Assembly: GCA_910576345.1 (NCBI GenBank)
Contig: CAJTIT010000018.1
Span: 1-64,000 of the forward strand
Length of the DNA: 64,000 nucleotides
Direction: 5' to 3'
From: Erysipelotrichales bacterium
Lineage (GTDB): Bacteria > Bacillota_I > Bacilli_A > Erysipelotrichales > Erysipelotrichaceae
Under the pieces are notes generated by a model. That model did not search any database. It was not told the DNA's origin and worked only from the letters and a program-made list of their open reading frames with translations. Made by a program: the position numbers and the translations under genes. How positions within the stretch are numbered: the first letter of the stretch is position 1; every line of letters begins with the position of its first letter. Below, one piece after another: positions 54,109 to 63,885 of this stretch.

Positions 54109-56466
54109 ATGCAGGACAATAAACGATTTACGCCTGATTACCGTATGGGTTTAAATGAGCGACAAGTAAAAGAAAGGATGGACGCAGGCTTACATAATAT
54201 ACAAATGGATCGTATTACAAAATCGTATCGTGAAATTTTCCGTGACAATATCTGTTCTTTATTCAATCTAATCAATGCCATTTTGGCTGGTTTGATCATT
54301 TATGTCGGTTCCTATCGCAATCTGATGTTTCTAGGTGTTGCCATCAGTAATCTTGTGATTGGCATCTTCCAGGAAATTCGCGCCAAACGAACCTTGGATC
54401 GATTGTCCATTTTAAATGAATCTTCCATCATGGTAATGCGGGAAGGACATGTGCATGAAGTCCGATTGGAAGAAGTAGTGCTGGATGATGTTATGGTATT
54501 GGACAGCGGCTCGCAAATCTGTAGTGACGCGATTATGCTGAAAGGCAGATTAGAAGTGAATGAAAGCAATGTCAATGGAGAATCTGATGTCATTATCAAA
54601 CAAAGCGGCGATTTTCTATATTCAGGCAGTTATATCTTATCCGGTCAGGCGTATGCCAAAGTCGAGCATGTGGGAGAAGATAATTATGCGACCGGTATTA
54701 TGAAGGATGCAAAAGTGTTGCGTAAGCATAAAAGTGAACTGCGAGATTCCATCAATTTCATTATCAAATTAATTGGTATAGCGATTATTCCTATCGGTAT
54801 TCTTTTATTTTTAAAACAATACGTTTGGCTGGAAGTAGATTTTGAACAATCAATCGTTTCTACCGTTGCGGCGTTGATTGGTATGATACCGGAAGGATTG
54901 GTGCTGCTTACAAGCGTAGCTTTGGCAGTTGGATCCATCCATCTGGCAAAACAAAAAACGCTGGTACAAGAACTTTACTGTATTGAAACACTGGCACGGG
55001 TCGATACGCTTTGTCTGGATAAAACCGGCACCATTACCGTTGGCTCGATGCAAGTAGAAAGCATCATTCATTTCAGCGAACAAGATATCGATGCATGTTT
55101 ATCTAAATTGATGACAGCACTTAATGATGAAAATTCCACAGTGCAAGCCATACGCGCTTTTGTAAAAGAATGCAAAGATGTGAACGCTCTCGCCACAGTC
55201 CCTTTCTCCAGTGAGCGCAAATACAGTGCGGCATCCTTTACAGAAGGCACTTATATTTTAGGCGCCAGTGAGTTCATTCATCCTCTTCATGACCCTATTG
55301 TAGAAAATCAAATCGTGAAATATGCGAATAAAGGCTATCGTGTTTTATCCTTATGTTTCAGTGAACAGATGGTTCACAATGAACAGATCCCTTCTGATGC
55401 CAAAGTAATCGCATTGATTTTATTAAGTGACCCCATTCGTGAAGAAGCACCGAAAACGCTTCAATATTTCGCTTCACAAGGTGTTGATATTAAAATTATC
55501 AGCGGTGACAATCCATTGACCGTACATGAAATTGCACGTCGCGCCGGTCTTCAGCGTGCGGATGCATACGTGGATGCCTCCACCCTGCAGGATGAAGATT
55601 TAAGCGATGCGGTAGAGCGATACAGTGTCTTTGGCCGTGTATCTCCGCAACAGAAAAAGCGACTCATTCAAGAATTAAAAGCAAAAAAGCATACCACTGC
55701 CATGATTGGAGACGGTGTAAATGATGTCATGGCTTTGAAAGAAGCAGATTGTTCCATTGCGGTCGCACAAGGAAGTGACGCTGCTAAGAATATTGCCAAT
55801 TTGGTTTTGCTTGATAATAATTTTTCTTCTATGCCCCATATCGTAAATGAAGGACGACGCGTCATTAACAATATTCAACGTGCAGCATCACTGTTTTTGG
55901 TGAAAACAATCTTTTCCTTCTTATTATCCATTTTAACATTATTTTTAAACCATCCTTATCCATTTGCGCCAATCCAGCTGACGTTGATTTCTTCTCTGAT
56001 GATTGGCATACCATCGTTTTTTCTGGCACTAGAACCCAATCACAGCCGCGTCAAAGGCAATTTTGTCATCAATGTATTGTCCTATGCGGCGCCTGGCGCC
56101 ATTATGGTCGTTCTTTGTACGATAGCAATTTCATTATATACCACAATCTTTGGATACAGCGATGAAATTCGCTCTACCATGTGTGTGATGTTAACAGGTA
56201 TCTGTTCCTTAACCGTTCTTCTGCGTGTGAGTTCACCGTTTACAAAACAGCGAAGAATCATTTTCTTCTCTATGGGTGCCATATTTGCGCTCTGTTTGAT
56301 ATTTTTAAAAGATCTGTTTATGATCGTCGCATTGGACCTATTCTCTTTTGGCATTGTTTGTGCATCCATAGTGGTCATACCTATTTTGATGACCAGTTTG
56401 TATTTTGTATTGAAACGTTTCCAGAATATCAATCAGCGCATTCGTGAAGCAACTGAAAAAAAGTAA
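54109..56466 (+). CDS. P-type cation-transporting ATPase (CtpE/Ca2+ type)
   Basis: 785 residues. Order: cytosolic start, M1/M2, actuator domain with NVNGESDVI near 150 (the TGES loop altered to NGES), M3/M4 with GMIPEGLVLL near 256-265, phosphorylation site DKTGTITVG near 303-311, GDGVNDVMAL near 534-543, then six C-terminal helices. The PEGL motif in M4 and overall size match the CtpE/streptococcal MgtA-like group linked to Ca2+ export; Mg2+ cannot be excluded. AGGAAGTG precedes the ATG. A perfect 22-base palindrome at 56493-56514 follows but lacks a T-run. Confidence 0.88.
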   Translation: MQDNKRFTPDYRMGLNERQVKERMDAGLHNIQMDRITKSYREIFRDNICSLFNLINAILAGLIIYVGSYRNLMFLGVAISNLVIGIFQEIRAKRTLDRLSILNESSIMVMREGHVHEVRLEEVVLDDVMVLDSGSQICSDAIMLKGRLEVNESNVNGESDVIIKQSGDFLYSGSYILSGQAYAKVEHVGEDNYATGIMKDAKVLRKHKSELRDSINFIIKLIGIAIIPIGILLFLKQYVWLEVDFEQSIVSTVAALIGMIPEGLVLLTSVALAVGSIHLAKQKTLVQELYCIETLARVDTLCLDKTGTITVGSMQVESIIHFSEQDIDACLSKLMTALNDENSTVQAIRAFVKECKDVNALATVPFSSERKYSAASFTEGTYILGASEFIHPLHDPIVENQIVKYANKGYRVLSLCFSEQMVHNEQIPSDAKVIALILLSDPIREEAPKTLQYFASQGVDIKIISGDNPLTVHEIARRAGLQRADAYVDASTLQDEDLSDAVERYSVFGRVSPQQKKRLIQELKAKKHTTAMIGDGVNDVMALKEADCSIAVAQGSDAAKNIANLVLLDNNFSSMPHIVNEGRRVINNIQRAASLFLVKTIFSFLLSILTLFLNHPYPFAPIQLTLISSLMIGIPSFFLALEPNHSRVKGNFVINVLSYAAPGAIMVVLCTIAISLYTTIFGYSDEIRSTMCVMLTGICSLTVLLRVSSPFTKQRRIIFFSMGAIFALCLIFLKDLFMIVALDLFSFGIVCASIVVIPILMTSLYFVLKRFQNINQRIREATEKK

Positions 56467-56502
56467 GGTGTATATATAAAAGAAAGATTCTAATGATCAT
56501 CC

Positions 56503-56922
56503 ATGGATGATCATATCATTCAACACTTTGAAACGCATATGAAATCTGAATATGTGTATCAGATTTCAACAGTGAACAAATTCATGAAAGAATAAGTGGA
56601 TATGATGGAAGTTAACCGATACAGGAAAATTGGCCAAACCAGATCATATCATTGCGAATTTATTTTTGAAATATATTGATCAAAGCGTTTGGGAAGAAAT
56701 TCTTATATATACAAAACCAGAAATGTTTCTTATGTGATACGAATCAATCCAACGGATTCATTTGTTTTTGATTCTCTATATTGTGCCGTTTTTGATAGAT
56801 TAAAAACCGCCGTGTATTCCATGGATGAAAAAGATCTGTGTAGATGCAAGTCAAATAGAAACTATGCCATATGTAATAAAAAAGCAGTATGCTTTACCTA
56901 ACGGAAATATCCGTATAAATTG
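56503..56922 (+). pseudogene. Probable decayed gene of unknown family
   Basis: No intact gene lies between the P-type ATPase and the M23 relic, but protein-like pieces follow each other in different frames: MDDHIIQHFETHMKSEYVYQ (from 56503, stop near 56593), WKLTDTGKLAKPDHIIANLF...YTKPEMFLM (56606-56737), SYVIRINPTDSFVFDSLYC...YSMDEKDLC (about 56729-56845), and CVDASQIETMPYVIKKQYAL...RIN (about 56838-56922). Together they would give about 135 residues. This looks like one gene broken by frameshifts and stops. Family not recognised; chance reading is possible. Confidence 0.4.
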
Positions 56923-56931
56923 AGCATAAGA

Positions 56932-56963
56932 AAACAGGAAGTATACAATTTCCTGTTTTTTCA
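56932..56963. terminator. Hairpin between two relic genes
   Basis: 9-bp stem AAACAGGAA / TTCCTGTTT, 9-base loop, T-run on the plus side and A-run giving T on the minus side. It would have ended both the plus-strand relic and the converging M23 gene. Confidence 0.75.
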
Positions 56964-56973
56964 TACCTATGCT

Positions 56974-58376
56974 TTAATATCCAAAAATTTCTTCAGGACG
57001 TTCTCGACACGGTGCACTTCGAAGTGAACATGCGAATGCGCTCGTCCATCCTGCACCCCATGCGAAATCCACAGTTGTCGCAAATCGTGATTGTGCCTAT
57101 GTGATGCTCATGGATCCTAAGTTGATTACTTCGACATGTAAATATGGCCCTTCACATTCCCACTAGATCCAGAATATGCCACAGTTTGACCCTGTTCTAC
57201 AAGATCACCGGCAGAAACCAGCAATTCCTTTGATAAATGAAAGAATGAAATTCCATATGTAAAACCATTGACCTGTGTCAGTAAATGCATCGTATTACCG
57301 CCGCCATATGGCCATCCCAGTATAGAATCGACTTGATTGCTTGGATATGGATCGTTTGCATATAAAACAATAGCTACAATGGGCGCACCGATCAATCCGG
57401 AATAATCGGTGCCAAGATGCGGATACAAACCCCCACCATCATAAGACCATGTTCCACTATACCAAGCATAAAAAATCGGTTTGATCCACCCATCATTGCC
57501 CGGTGACGGTATCTCTTCAGCTTGGGAATCATCCAGATCTGGTTGCACAAAAATATCATCACGCACATTGGTATTGATTTGTGCGATCGCACCCTGCATA
57601 CCGGATATATCAGCCTGTGCATGTTCCATTTGCGACATAATATCCTGTTGCTTCTTATAATAGGATTCATAGAGTTTTTCCTGTTCTTCTTTTCCGGTTG
57701 TCAAAACCGATTTTAAATCTTCACTTTCCTGTTTCTGCGCAACCAAATTATCTTGAAGACGCTTTTGTTCCTCTTGTTGGAGTTTTAATTCCTCACGTGC
57801 TTTTTTGGCAGATTCAATTTGATCTTGATCATTTTGCGGCACTAAATTTAAACCGTTGATCAAAGCGATCATATCCATAAAATCATGCGCCCCCATAATA
57901 ATATCAATATAGCGATTGGTACCGATCGTCGGTTGTTCATGCCGCATGCGTTGTTTGACTTGTTTATTCAGATGATGGATGATTTTCTTTTTTTCTTCCA
58001 TCTGTATATGCAAGTGATCAATATTATGTTGTATTTCGTTCATGCGACTTTGTACGCTGGCGATCTGTTCATTTATCGCTGTAATTTGCGTATCCAATTC
58101 TTTGATTTTTTCATGTATATTGGATAAGTCTTCATTGAGTTCGTCACGCACGGATTTCAAATCTGCGACTTGCTGTTTCAAATCTGATGTTTGATTATTG
58201 TAATGTGTTTTGAATTCACGACATTGTTTTGCTTCAGCTTCACCGGATTGTACCATACTACATTTTTCCAGCCATTCGTCTTCATTGCCTTCATAAGGAT
58301 TTTTTGCATACATTGTATCCTAAGGTAAGAATACACATAGAAAAAACGCAAAGATCATGATCCCATATCGTTTCAC
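56974..58376 (-). pseudogene. Secreted coiled-coil M23 endopeptidase, decayed
   Basis: Conceptually about 465 residues. From GTG 58376 the frame gives a signal peptide MKRYGIMIFAFFLCVFLP and then TAG (58320-58322). It re-opens with DTMYAKNPYEGNEDEW, a long coiled coil (about 30-270) and an M23 domain (PHLGTDYSG). Near 57147-57160 one base is lost; the restored frame reads PYLHVEVINLGSMSIT, TAG (57097-57099), then AQSRFATTVDFAWGAGW... to EEIFGY and TAA at 56974. The HxH metal motif has become Y-L-H. Intact relatives are EnvC/PcsB-like wall hydrolases. An ATG at 58313 would still yield 395 residues, without signal peptide or complete active site. Confidence 0.88.
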
Positions 58377-58469
58377 TCTATCGCCTCGATTTGCTTCATT
58401 ACATTTATAATGTTACCACAGTTATCTTCATTGTGCAATGTCTCCTATTCCTTGTAGAAATTACTACAA

Positions 58470-58493
58470 AAAAAGTGACTTTCGCCACTTTTT
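58470..58493 (-). terminator. Terminator after the cupin gene
   Basis: 8-bp stem AAAAAGTG / CACTTTTT overlapping the cupin stop codon, T-rich on both strands. Confidence 0.75.
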
Positions 58494-58821
58494 ATTGATG
58501 AGACACCACACAGAACAAGAGAAGATTTTCTGCATCATTGTTTGCGATGGAATGCGAACTCTCTTTTGGACAATAATGACATTCTCCCGCATGTACAATT
58601 TCTACCTCATCATTCATTGTGCATGTCGCTGTTCCCTGTATCACATAGACCATCTCGCTGTTGGTCGTATGCGTATGCATGCCAATAGAAGTACCCTTCG
58701 CTAATTCCAAACGCATGATCTTTCCTAAATCATCACTTACCATACGTCCTTTTACAATGCCCTTTCCGCCTTTAAATTCTCTTAAAAGCTGTTCTTTTAA
58801 TTCTTCAAATTTTATTTTCAT
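58492..58821 (-). CDS. Cupin-domain protein
   Basis: 109 residues, single small beta-barrel. Motif 1 GTSIGMHTHTTNSEMVYVIQG near 43-63 provides HxH...E; motif 2 AGECHYCPKESSHSIAN near 78-94 provides the last His, so a metal ion can be bound. Likely a sugar- or small-molecule-related cupin; the ligand is unknown. AAAGGG precedes the ATG. It follows rbfA but is separated from it by a terminator. Confidence 0.85.
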   Translation of the reverse strand: MKIKFEELKEQLLREFKGGKGIVKGRMVSDDLGKIMRLELAKGTSIGMHTHTTNSEMVYVIQGTATCTMNDEVEIVHAGECHYCPKESSHSIANNDAENLLLFCVVSHQ

Positions 58822-58843
58822 ATCATTGCCCTTTCATCTTATG

Positions 58844-58864
58844 AAAAAAGCCATTACTGGCTTT
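58844..58864 (-). terminator. Terminator at the end of the rimP-rbfA operon
   Basis: Minus strand: AAAGCC / GGCTTT with a 6-base loop and following T-run, overlapping the rbfA stop codon. Confidence 0.75.
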
Positions 58865-59204
58865 CATTCTTATGAATATCCGCGATAATCTTCTCAATCT
58901 TGTATCCCTGTTCCAAAGCATTGTCTTGCAAGAAAACCAACTGCGGTACTTTTCTGATAGAAAGTTTCGCCGCCAATTGGGTACGTAAGAATCCTTTGGA
59001 TCGCTCCAACGCTTTCATACCAGCTTCTTTCCTTGCATTTTGTCCTAGAAAAGAAACATAAATCTTTGCTTGAGAAAGATCAGCGCTGACTTCCACATCA
59101 GTAATGGTTATGAATCCGATTTTTGGGTCCTTTAATTCAAACTGAATGATTTCAGATATTTCCTTTTGAATAATTCCGGCAATTTTGTCTTTCTTCAATT
59201 TCAT
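58854..59204 (-). CDS. rbfA: Ribosome-binding factor A
   Basis: 116 residues, one KH-like domain: KIAGIIQKEISEIIQFELKDPKIGFITITDVEVSADLSQAKIYV near 7-50 and KVPQLVFLQDNALEQGYKIEKII near 84-106. It assists 30S maturation. AGGAG precedes the ATG. Last gene of the rimP-nusA-rnpM-ylxQ-infB-rbfA operon, 15 bases after infB. Confidence 0.95.
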   Translation of the reverse strand: MKLKKDKIAGIIQKEISEIIQFELKDPKIGFITITDVEVSADLSQAKIYVSFLGQNARKEAGMKALERSKGFLRTQLAAKLSIRKVPQLVFLQDNALEQGYKIEKIIADIHKNESQ

Positions 59205-59219
59205 ACTTATCTCCTGACC

Positions 59220-61070
59220 TTATTCGGTTTCGATTTGTTGATCTTCGTATGCTTCAATGACATCATCCATTTTGATATCATTATAGTTTTCAATCGTCAA
59301 ACCGCAGTCAAATCCACTTTGTACTTCTTTGACATCATTCTGAAAACGGCGCAGTGATCCTAATTTTCCACTGTAAATTACAACACCTTCACGAATCAGG
59401 CGAACGTTACATTCTTTTTTCAGACAACCATCGGTAACCATACAGCCTGCGATAGTGCCAATTTTTGAAACTTTAAACAATTGTCGCACCTCTGCCTGTC
59501 CAATGACGACTTCCTCATAAACCGGTGCCAACATGCCTTTCATCGCATTTTCCATTTCTTCCAATGCCTTATAAATAATATTATGCAGATGGATTTCAAT
59601 ACCTTCTTCTTCCGCTTTTTTGCGCACATTGGCATTTGGACGCACGTTGAATCCGTAAATCATCGCATTGGATGCACTCGCCAGCATGATGTCAGATTCT
59701 GTTATGGCACCGGCAGAAGATCGAATCACATTGACTTTAACACCTTCAATGTCGATTTTCTCCATACTCGCCTTCACGGCTTCTGCACTTCCCTGTACAT
59801 CCGCTTTGATAATAATATTGATGGTCTGTAGATCCCCTTCTTCAATTTGACGTGCTAAATCATCCAAAGACATAGCACTGGTCGCATTACGCTCATGATC
59901 AATACGCTTTTGTAAACGCGTTTCGGCGATTTGACGCGCCTTTTTTTCACTGTCGAATGCTTTAAAAATATCTCCGGCAATCGGTACATCGTTTAATCCG
60001 ATGATTTCTACTGGTGTTGATGGAAGCGCTTGTTTTATTTCACGTCCCAAATCATCTACCATTTTGCGCACACGTCCAAAAGCAGTGCCGACGACAAGTG
60101 AATCGCCAAAATGCAACGTACCACTTTGAATCAATAACGTCGCAACCGGACCTCTGCCTTTATCCAATTTCGCTTCAATAACGGTTCCAACAGCCAGTCG
60201 ATTGGGATTTGCTTTAAAGTCTTCTACTTCAGAAAGCACAAGAATGGTTTCCAACAGTTCTTTGACGCCTTCTCCGGTTTTTGCCGAAATTTTATTGAAG
60301 ATGGTGGTGCCTCCCCATTCTTCCGGCATCAGGCCCAGTTCCGCCATTTCAGACATGATACGATCAGGATTCACACCCGGTTTATCCATCTTATTTACGG
60401 CCACAATAACAGGAACACCGGCAGCCTTTGCATGATCCACGGCTTCTTTGGTCTGTGGCATCACACCATCATCTGCTGCAACAACGATAATAACAATATC
60501 TGTTACTTTCGCACCACGGGCACGCATAGCAGTAAATGCTTCATGTCCGGGGGTATCCAAAAACGTCACTTTTTTTCCTTTGACATTTACTTGATATGCG
60601 CCGATATGTTGAGTGATTCCACCAAATTCACCTTCTGTGACATGAGTTTTTCGAATCGTATCCAATAAAGTCGTTTTACCATGATCGACATGTCCCATGA
60701 TCGTAACCACTGGTGGACGCGAAATCTTATCTTCATCCACATCTTCCATGTTCATCTGTTCCTCGAAATCACTTTCTTCAATAATGATTTCTTTATGTGT
60801 TTCTACATTGAATTCCATACAGACAAGTTCAATATTTTCCTCATCCAATGTGGAATTGATCGTTACCATTGTTCCCATCATAAACAACAGTTTAATGATT
60901 TCACTTGCATTGCGGTTTAGCTGATCTGCCAACTCACCAACGCTCATAGGTCCACTGTAGGTCAATTCCTTTACTTCTTCGCGTTTTTTCTGCATTGATG
61001 GCGCTGCCCCTTTGCGGTTGTTGGCTTTTTTGTTTTTGTTGTTTCCTTTTCTTTGTGGTTGTCTTGCCAT
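59220..61070 (-). CDS. infB: Translation initiation factor IF-2 (short form)
   Basis: 616 residues. The N-terminal region before the IF2_N module is only about 40 residues of basic sequence ([21 protein letters not shown]), much shorter than in Bacillus or E. coli. The IF2_N motif ([22 protein letters not shown]) is at ~42-63 and the G domain starts with GHVDHGKTT near 122, with [12 protein letters not shown] and SAK loops following. ATG at 61070 follows AGGTGAT. It guides initiator tRNA to the 30S subunit. Confidence 0.95.
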   Translation of the reverse strand: MARQPQRKGNNKNKKANNRKGAAPSMQKKREEVKELTYSGPMSVGELADQLNRNASEIIKLLFMMGTMVTINSTLDEENIELVCMEFNVETHKEIIIEESDFEEQMNMEDVDEDKISRPPVVTIMGHVDHGKTTLLDTIRKTHVTEGEFGGITQHIGAYQVNVKGKKVTFLDTPGHEAFTAMRARGAKVTDIVIIVVAADDGVMPQTKEAVDHAKAAGVPVIVAVNKMDKPGVNPDRIMSEMAELGLMPEEWGGTTIFNKISAKTGEGVKELLETILVLSEVEDFKANPNRLAVGTVIEAKLDKGRGPVATLLIQSGTLHFGDSLVVGTAFGRVRKMVDDLGREIKQALPSTPVEIIGLNDVPIAGDIFKAFDSEKKARQIAETRLQKRIDHERNATSAMSLDDLARQIEEGDLQTINIIIKADVQGSAEAVKASMEKIDIEGVKVNVIRSSAGAITESDIMLASASNAMIYGFNVRPNANVRKKAEEEGIEIHLHNIIYKALEEMENAMKGMLAPVYEEVVIGQAEVRQLFKVSKIGTIAGCMVTDGCLKKECNVRLIREGVVIYSGKLGSLRRFQNDVKEVQSGFDCGLTIENYNDIKMDDVIEAYEDQQIETE

Positions 61071-61078
61071 AATATCAC

Positions 61079-61372
61079 CTAACCTTTCAAGCAAGCATGA
61101 AGTTTATTAGCGAATCCTTCATCTTGGATCGCTATGGATTTTCGATTCCATGTACCGATTGCTTCATTTAATTCTGTTTCACTCATAAATACATAAGGAA
61201 TGTCATAGTATGCACATTTATCCAAAAGTTTCTTTTTTGCATTTTCACCGCATTCATTTGTGATAATCACCAGTTTTGCACTTTTCCGCTGAATGCTCTT
61301 GATGACTTCATCACCCGTAACGCATTTTCTGGATCGCATTGCCAATCCCAAAAGACCGCTTGTTTTACTCAT
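61079..61372 (-). CDS. rplGA: YlxQ, L7Ae-family RNA-binding protein
   Basis: 97 residues. L7Ae/L30e/S12e/Gadd45 fold: [22 protein letters not shown] near 3-24 and [17 protein letters not shown] near 33-49, YDIPYVF near 56-62. Members bind kink-turn RNA; it is a non-essential ribosome-associated protein (YlxQ). Overlaps rnpM by 8 bases and precedes infB by 8 bases. Confidence 0.92.
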   Translation of the reverse strand: MSKTSGLLGLAMRSRKCVTGDEVIKSIQRKSAKLVIITNECGENAKKKLLDKCAYYDIPYVFMSETELNEAIGTWNRKSIAIQDEGFANKLHACLKG

Positions 61373-61625
61373 CTTGAAACATTGCGATCAACTGTTCATA
61401 AACTGCTTCCGGAATTTCACATTCCAAAGCTCTGGACAGCGCTTTCTTCTTTTTGGCAATCGTAACTGCTTCTTGACTGCGCTTTAAATACGCACCGCGT
61501 CCGTTTTGACGTCCGCTCTCATCCACGATGATTTCTCCCTGCGGTGTTCTGACAATGCGAATCAATTCTTTTTTGGGGAGTCTTTCATCCGTTGCGATAC
61601 ATTTTCGCATCGGTATTTTTTTCAT
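61365..61625 (-). CDS. rnpM: YlxR/RnpM, RNase P modulator
   Basis: 86 residues. KKIPMRKCIATDERLPKKELIRIVR near 2-26 and GRQNGRGAYLKRSQEAV near 38-54 are the YlxR signature. In Bacillus this protein binds the RNase P RNA and inhibits its activity. ATG at 61625 is preferred over 61631, which abuts the GAGGGG site. Between nusA and ylxQ, as usual. Confidence 0.92.
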   Translation of the reverse strand: MKKIPMRKCIATDERLPKKELIRIVRTPQGEIIVDESGRQNGRGAYLKRSQEAVTIAKKKKALSRALECEIPEAVYEQLIAMFQDE

Positions 61626-61645
61626 ATGCATACCCCTCTCTCTAA

Positions 61646-63331
61646 TTATTCATCGTAATACTGATCATATTCATCAAAGTCAATATCATCATTGATCCAA
61701 TCGTTTTCTTCTTCCAATGCTTCCTGACGTGCAATTTCTTCCAATTCTTCTTCTGTGTAAATTGGTTTTAATTCATAATTTTTCTTGCTGAGATCGAATG
61801 TTGCCTTGCGTTTTGGTTCATCGTCATTACGTTTATATTTTGGCTTATAGGAATGTTGTTCTTCATTTTTCGGCGTCTTTGTGTCAAGGATTTTTTCAAA
61901 TTTGGATACATACTCTTGTTTTTCTTTGATATTGATGCCTTGTGCGCGCTGTTTTTCTTTTGCTAGTCTTGCGGCTTCCTCTAAATCGTTCAGCGGTTTT
62001 TTCTCTGTTTTTACCTCTTCCGATTCCAATTTTTCTTCTTTGATTGTTTTTTGCGATTCTACCATTTTTGTTTCTTCATGTGGCGCTTCTTCTTGCTCAA
62101 ATACTTCATCCACATGCGTTACTTCAATCGCATCATCATATTCAAATTTCGGCGTTTCTAACGGTGCTTCTTCTTCTGCATCTTTTGCCTCAAACATCAT
62201 TGCTTGCGCTTTTTCCTTTTCTTCTTCCTGTTTGCGCAAGAATTCCTCACGCTGCTGCTGAGCAATCGCTTTCCAGTCAATACCGGATTTGGTCAATTCA
62301 CTTTCCGGTTTGATATCAATTTTTGATCCTGTAAGTTTTACAGCCAAGCGTGCATTTTTACCGCGTTTTCCAATAGCCAGTGATAACTGATTGTCATTTA
62401 CAACGACCACAAGACCATTTTTACGTTCCGGATTAGGAATAACAGCCAATACTTCCGCTGGCGATAATGCATTCTTGATGAGTTCAGTAACATCCTCGCT
62501 CCATTCGAAGATATCAATCTTTTCACCGCGCAGTTCGTTGATGACCACCTGTACACGTTGTCCGCGTGGTCCTATACATGCGCCGATTGGATCGACGTTT
62601 TCATTATGGGAATATACAGCCATTTTGGTACGCTCTCCTGCTTCACGAGCAATGGCTTTGATTTCAATAATGCCTTGATAAATTTCCGGTACTTCTTTTT
62701 CAAATAAACGTTTTACAAGTGTTGCGTCACCGCGTGAAACCAAAACTTGTGCACCCTTTGTCTCTTTGTTTACTTCCACAATGACTACACGAATATGTTG
62801 ACCTTCATGATACGTTTCTTGCGGAATTTGTTGATTCTTTGGCATCAGCGCCAATGTCTTTCCGATATTAACAATGGCAAATTTCTCTTCTACAGTTTCC
62901 ACTGTACCCAACACCATTTCTTCTACCTTATCACAGTATTCATCATAAACTGCTTGTTTTTCTGCCTCTCTTATTTTTTGCTTCATGACGTTTTTCGCTA
63001 AAACGACAGCAGCACGTCCCATATCGGCAATACTGACTTCATTTTCTACCAAATCATCCAACTGAAAATCCTGATTGATGGCTTTTGCGTCTTTTAAAGA
63101 GATTTCCAATTCATCGTCTTCTACGGTTTCTACAACTTTACGCTGTTGATATACTCTGATATCCCCACTTTTATCATTCACATCCACACGTACCATTGCA
63201 TCTGCAATATCAATGTGCTTGCGATATGCTTTCGCCAGTGCTTCTTCCAGCGCTTCGACAACAATTTCTTTCGATAATTTGCGATCGCTTTCAATGGCCT
63301 GCATGGCGGCCATAAACTCTTTCAATTTCAT
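61646..63331 (-). CDS. nusA: Transcription elongation factor NusA with long acidic tail
   Basis: 561 residues. NusA_N (1-~125), S1 (~135-200) and two KH domains (GACIGPRGQRVQVVINEL near 251 and IGKRGKNARLAVKLTG near 320) are standard and end by about 350. The following ~210 residues are a Glu/Lys-rich, low-complexity, largely coiled tail (QQREEFLRKQEEEKEKAQ..., EEVKTEKKPLNDLEEAARLAKEKQ...) ending in a very acidic DDIDFDEYDQYYDE. Firmicute NusA is usually 350-400 residues, so this tail is an addition. It modulates pausing and termination. Confidence 0.94.
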   Translation of the reverse strand: MKLKEFMAAMQAIESDRKLSKEIVVEALEEALAKAYRKHIDIADAMVRVDVNDKSGDIRVYQQRKVVETVEDDELEISLKDAKAINQDFQLDDLVENEVSIADMGRAAVVLAKNVMKQKIREAEKQAVYDEYCDKVEEMVLGTVETVEEKFAIVNIGKTLALMPKNQQIPQETYHEGQHIRVVIVEVNKETKGAQVLVSRGDATLVKRLFEKEVPEIYQGIIEIKAIAREAGERTKMAVYSHNENVDPIGACIGPRGQRVQVVINELRGEKIDIFEWSEDVTELIKNALSPAEVLAVIPNPERKNGLVVVVNDNQLSLAIGKRGKNARLAVKLTGSKIDIKPESELTKSGIDWKAIAQQQREEFLRKQEEEKEKAQAMMFEAKDAEEEAPLETPKFEYDDAIEVTHVDEVFEQEEAPHEETKMVESQKTIKEEKLESEEVKTEKKPLNDLEEAARLAKEKQRAQGINIKEKQEYVSKFEKILDTKTPKNEEQHSYKPKYKRNDDEPKRKATFDLSKKNYELKPIYTEEELEEIARQEALEEENDWINDDIDFDEYDQYYDE

Positions 63332-63351
63332 TTTCCGTTTTTCCTTTCCTG

Positions 63352-63819
63352 TTAGATTTTCACTGCCAGTCTGATCAGGGCAATGTTTTCCTTGTCAACG
63401 TCTATTTTCCGTTTTACAGCTTTGTCCATGTATGTAAGTTTTAATACGGCTTCATGGACTTCTTCCAGCGTGCCATATATCTCGTTTCTGCCTGCTTTTG
63501 GGTTTAGAAATTTAATATATACATATTCACCCAATGCGTGTATAATATCCTCTTCACAGCGTAGTTCCCGCTCTGCGCCTGGTGAAGATATTTCTAAAAA
63601 ATACTCATGTTGGATTACATTTTTTTCATCCAGCAATGCGGAAATTTTTTCACTGACCACAGCACAAGTATCAATGTCCATACTGCCATCTCTTCGCATA
63701 ATCGCTATCTGCAAAATTTTCATTGACCCTTCCTGCCGCCATTTCATCTCATATAAAGCAAGATCCATGCTTTCCAGCACAGGTAAGATCCACGTTTGAA
63801 TCATATTTGTATTTTCCAC
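63352..63819 (-). CDS. rimP: Ribosome maturation factor RimP
   Basis: 155 residues. LPVLESMDLALYEMKW near 10-25, DIDTCAVVSEKISALLDEK near 43-62, YFLEISSPGAERELR near 69-83 and the C-terminal SH3-like barrel ending KENIALIRL. It assists 30S assembly. Start is GTG at 63819 with AAGGAG 7 bases upstream; the longer frame to 63936 crosses the promoter and leader hairpin. First gene of the operon. Confidence 0.92.
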   Translation of the reverse strand: MENTNMIQTWILPVLESMDLALYEMKWRQEGSMKILQIAIMRRDGSMDIDTCAVVSEKISALLDEKNVIQHEYFLEISSPGAERELRCEEDIIHALGEYVYIKFLNPKAGRNEIYGTLEEVHEAVLKLTYMDKAVKRKIDVDKENIALIRLAVKI

Positions 63820-63848
63820 ACGTCTACTCCTTTTTAAACATAATAATA

Positions 63849-63867
63849 GAGTGGGCATGACCCACTC
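63849..63867 (-). ncRNA. Leader hairpin before rimP
   Basis: Perfect 7-bp stem GAGTGGG / CCCACTC with loop TCATG in the 5' leader, about 30 bases before the Shine-Dalgarno. No T-run follows, so it is not a simple terminator. It resembles a rimP-leader type cis-element, by position and shape only. Confidence 0.45.
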
Positions 63868-63885
63868 CGCTTGAAGTTCATTTAT

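Noticed and set aside
56493-56514. Perfect 22-base palindrome after the P-type ATPase gene
   Set aside because: Could be a terminator stem, but there is no T-run on either strand; kept only as a remark.
57126-58313. Intact 395-residue M23 peptidase
   Set aside because: Reading past both ends shows a signal peptide cut off by TAG and a C-terminus in another frame with a lost zinc ligand, so it is treated as a pseudogene.
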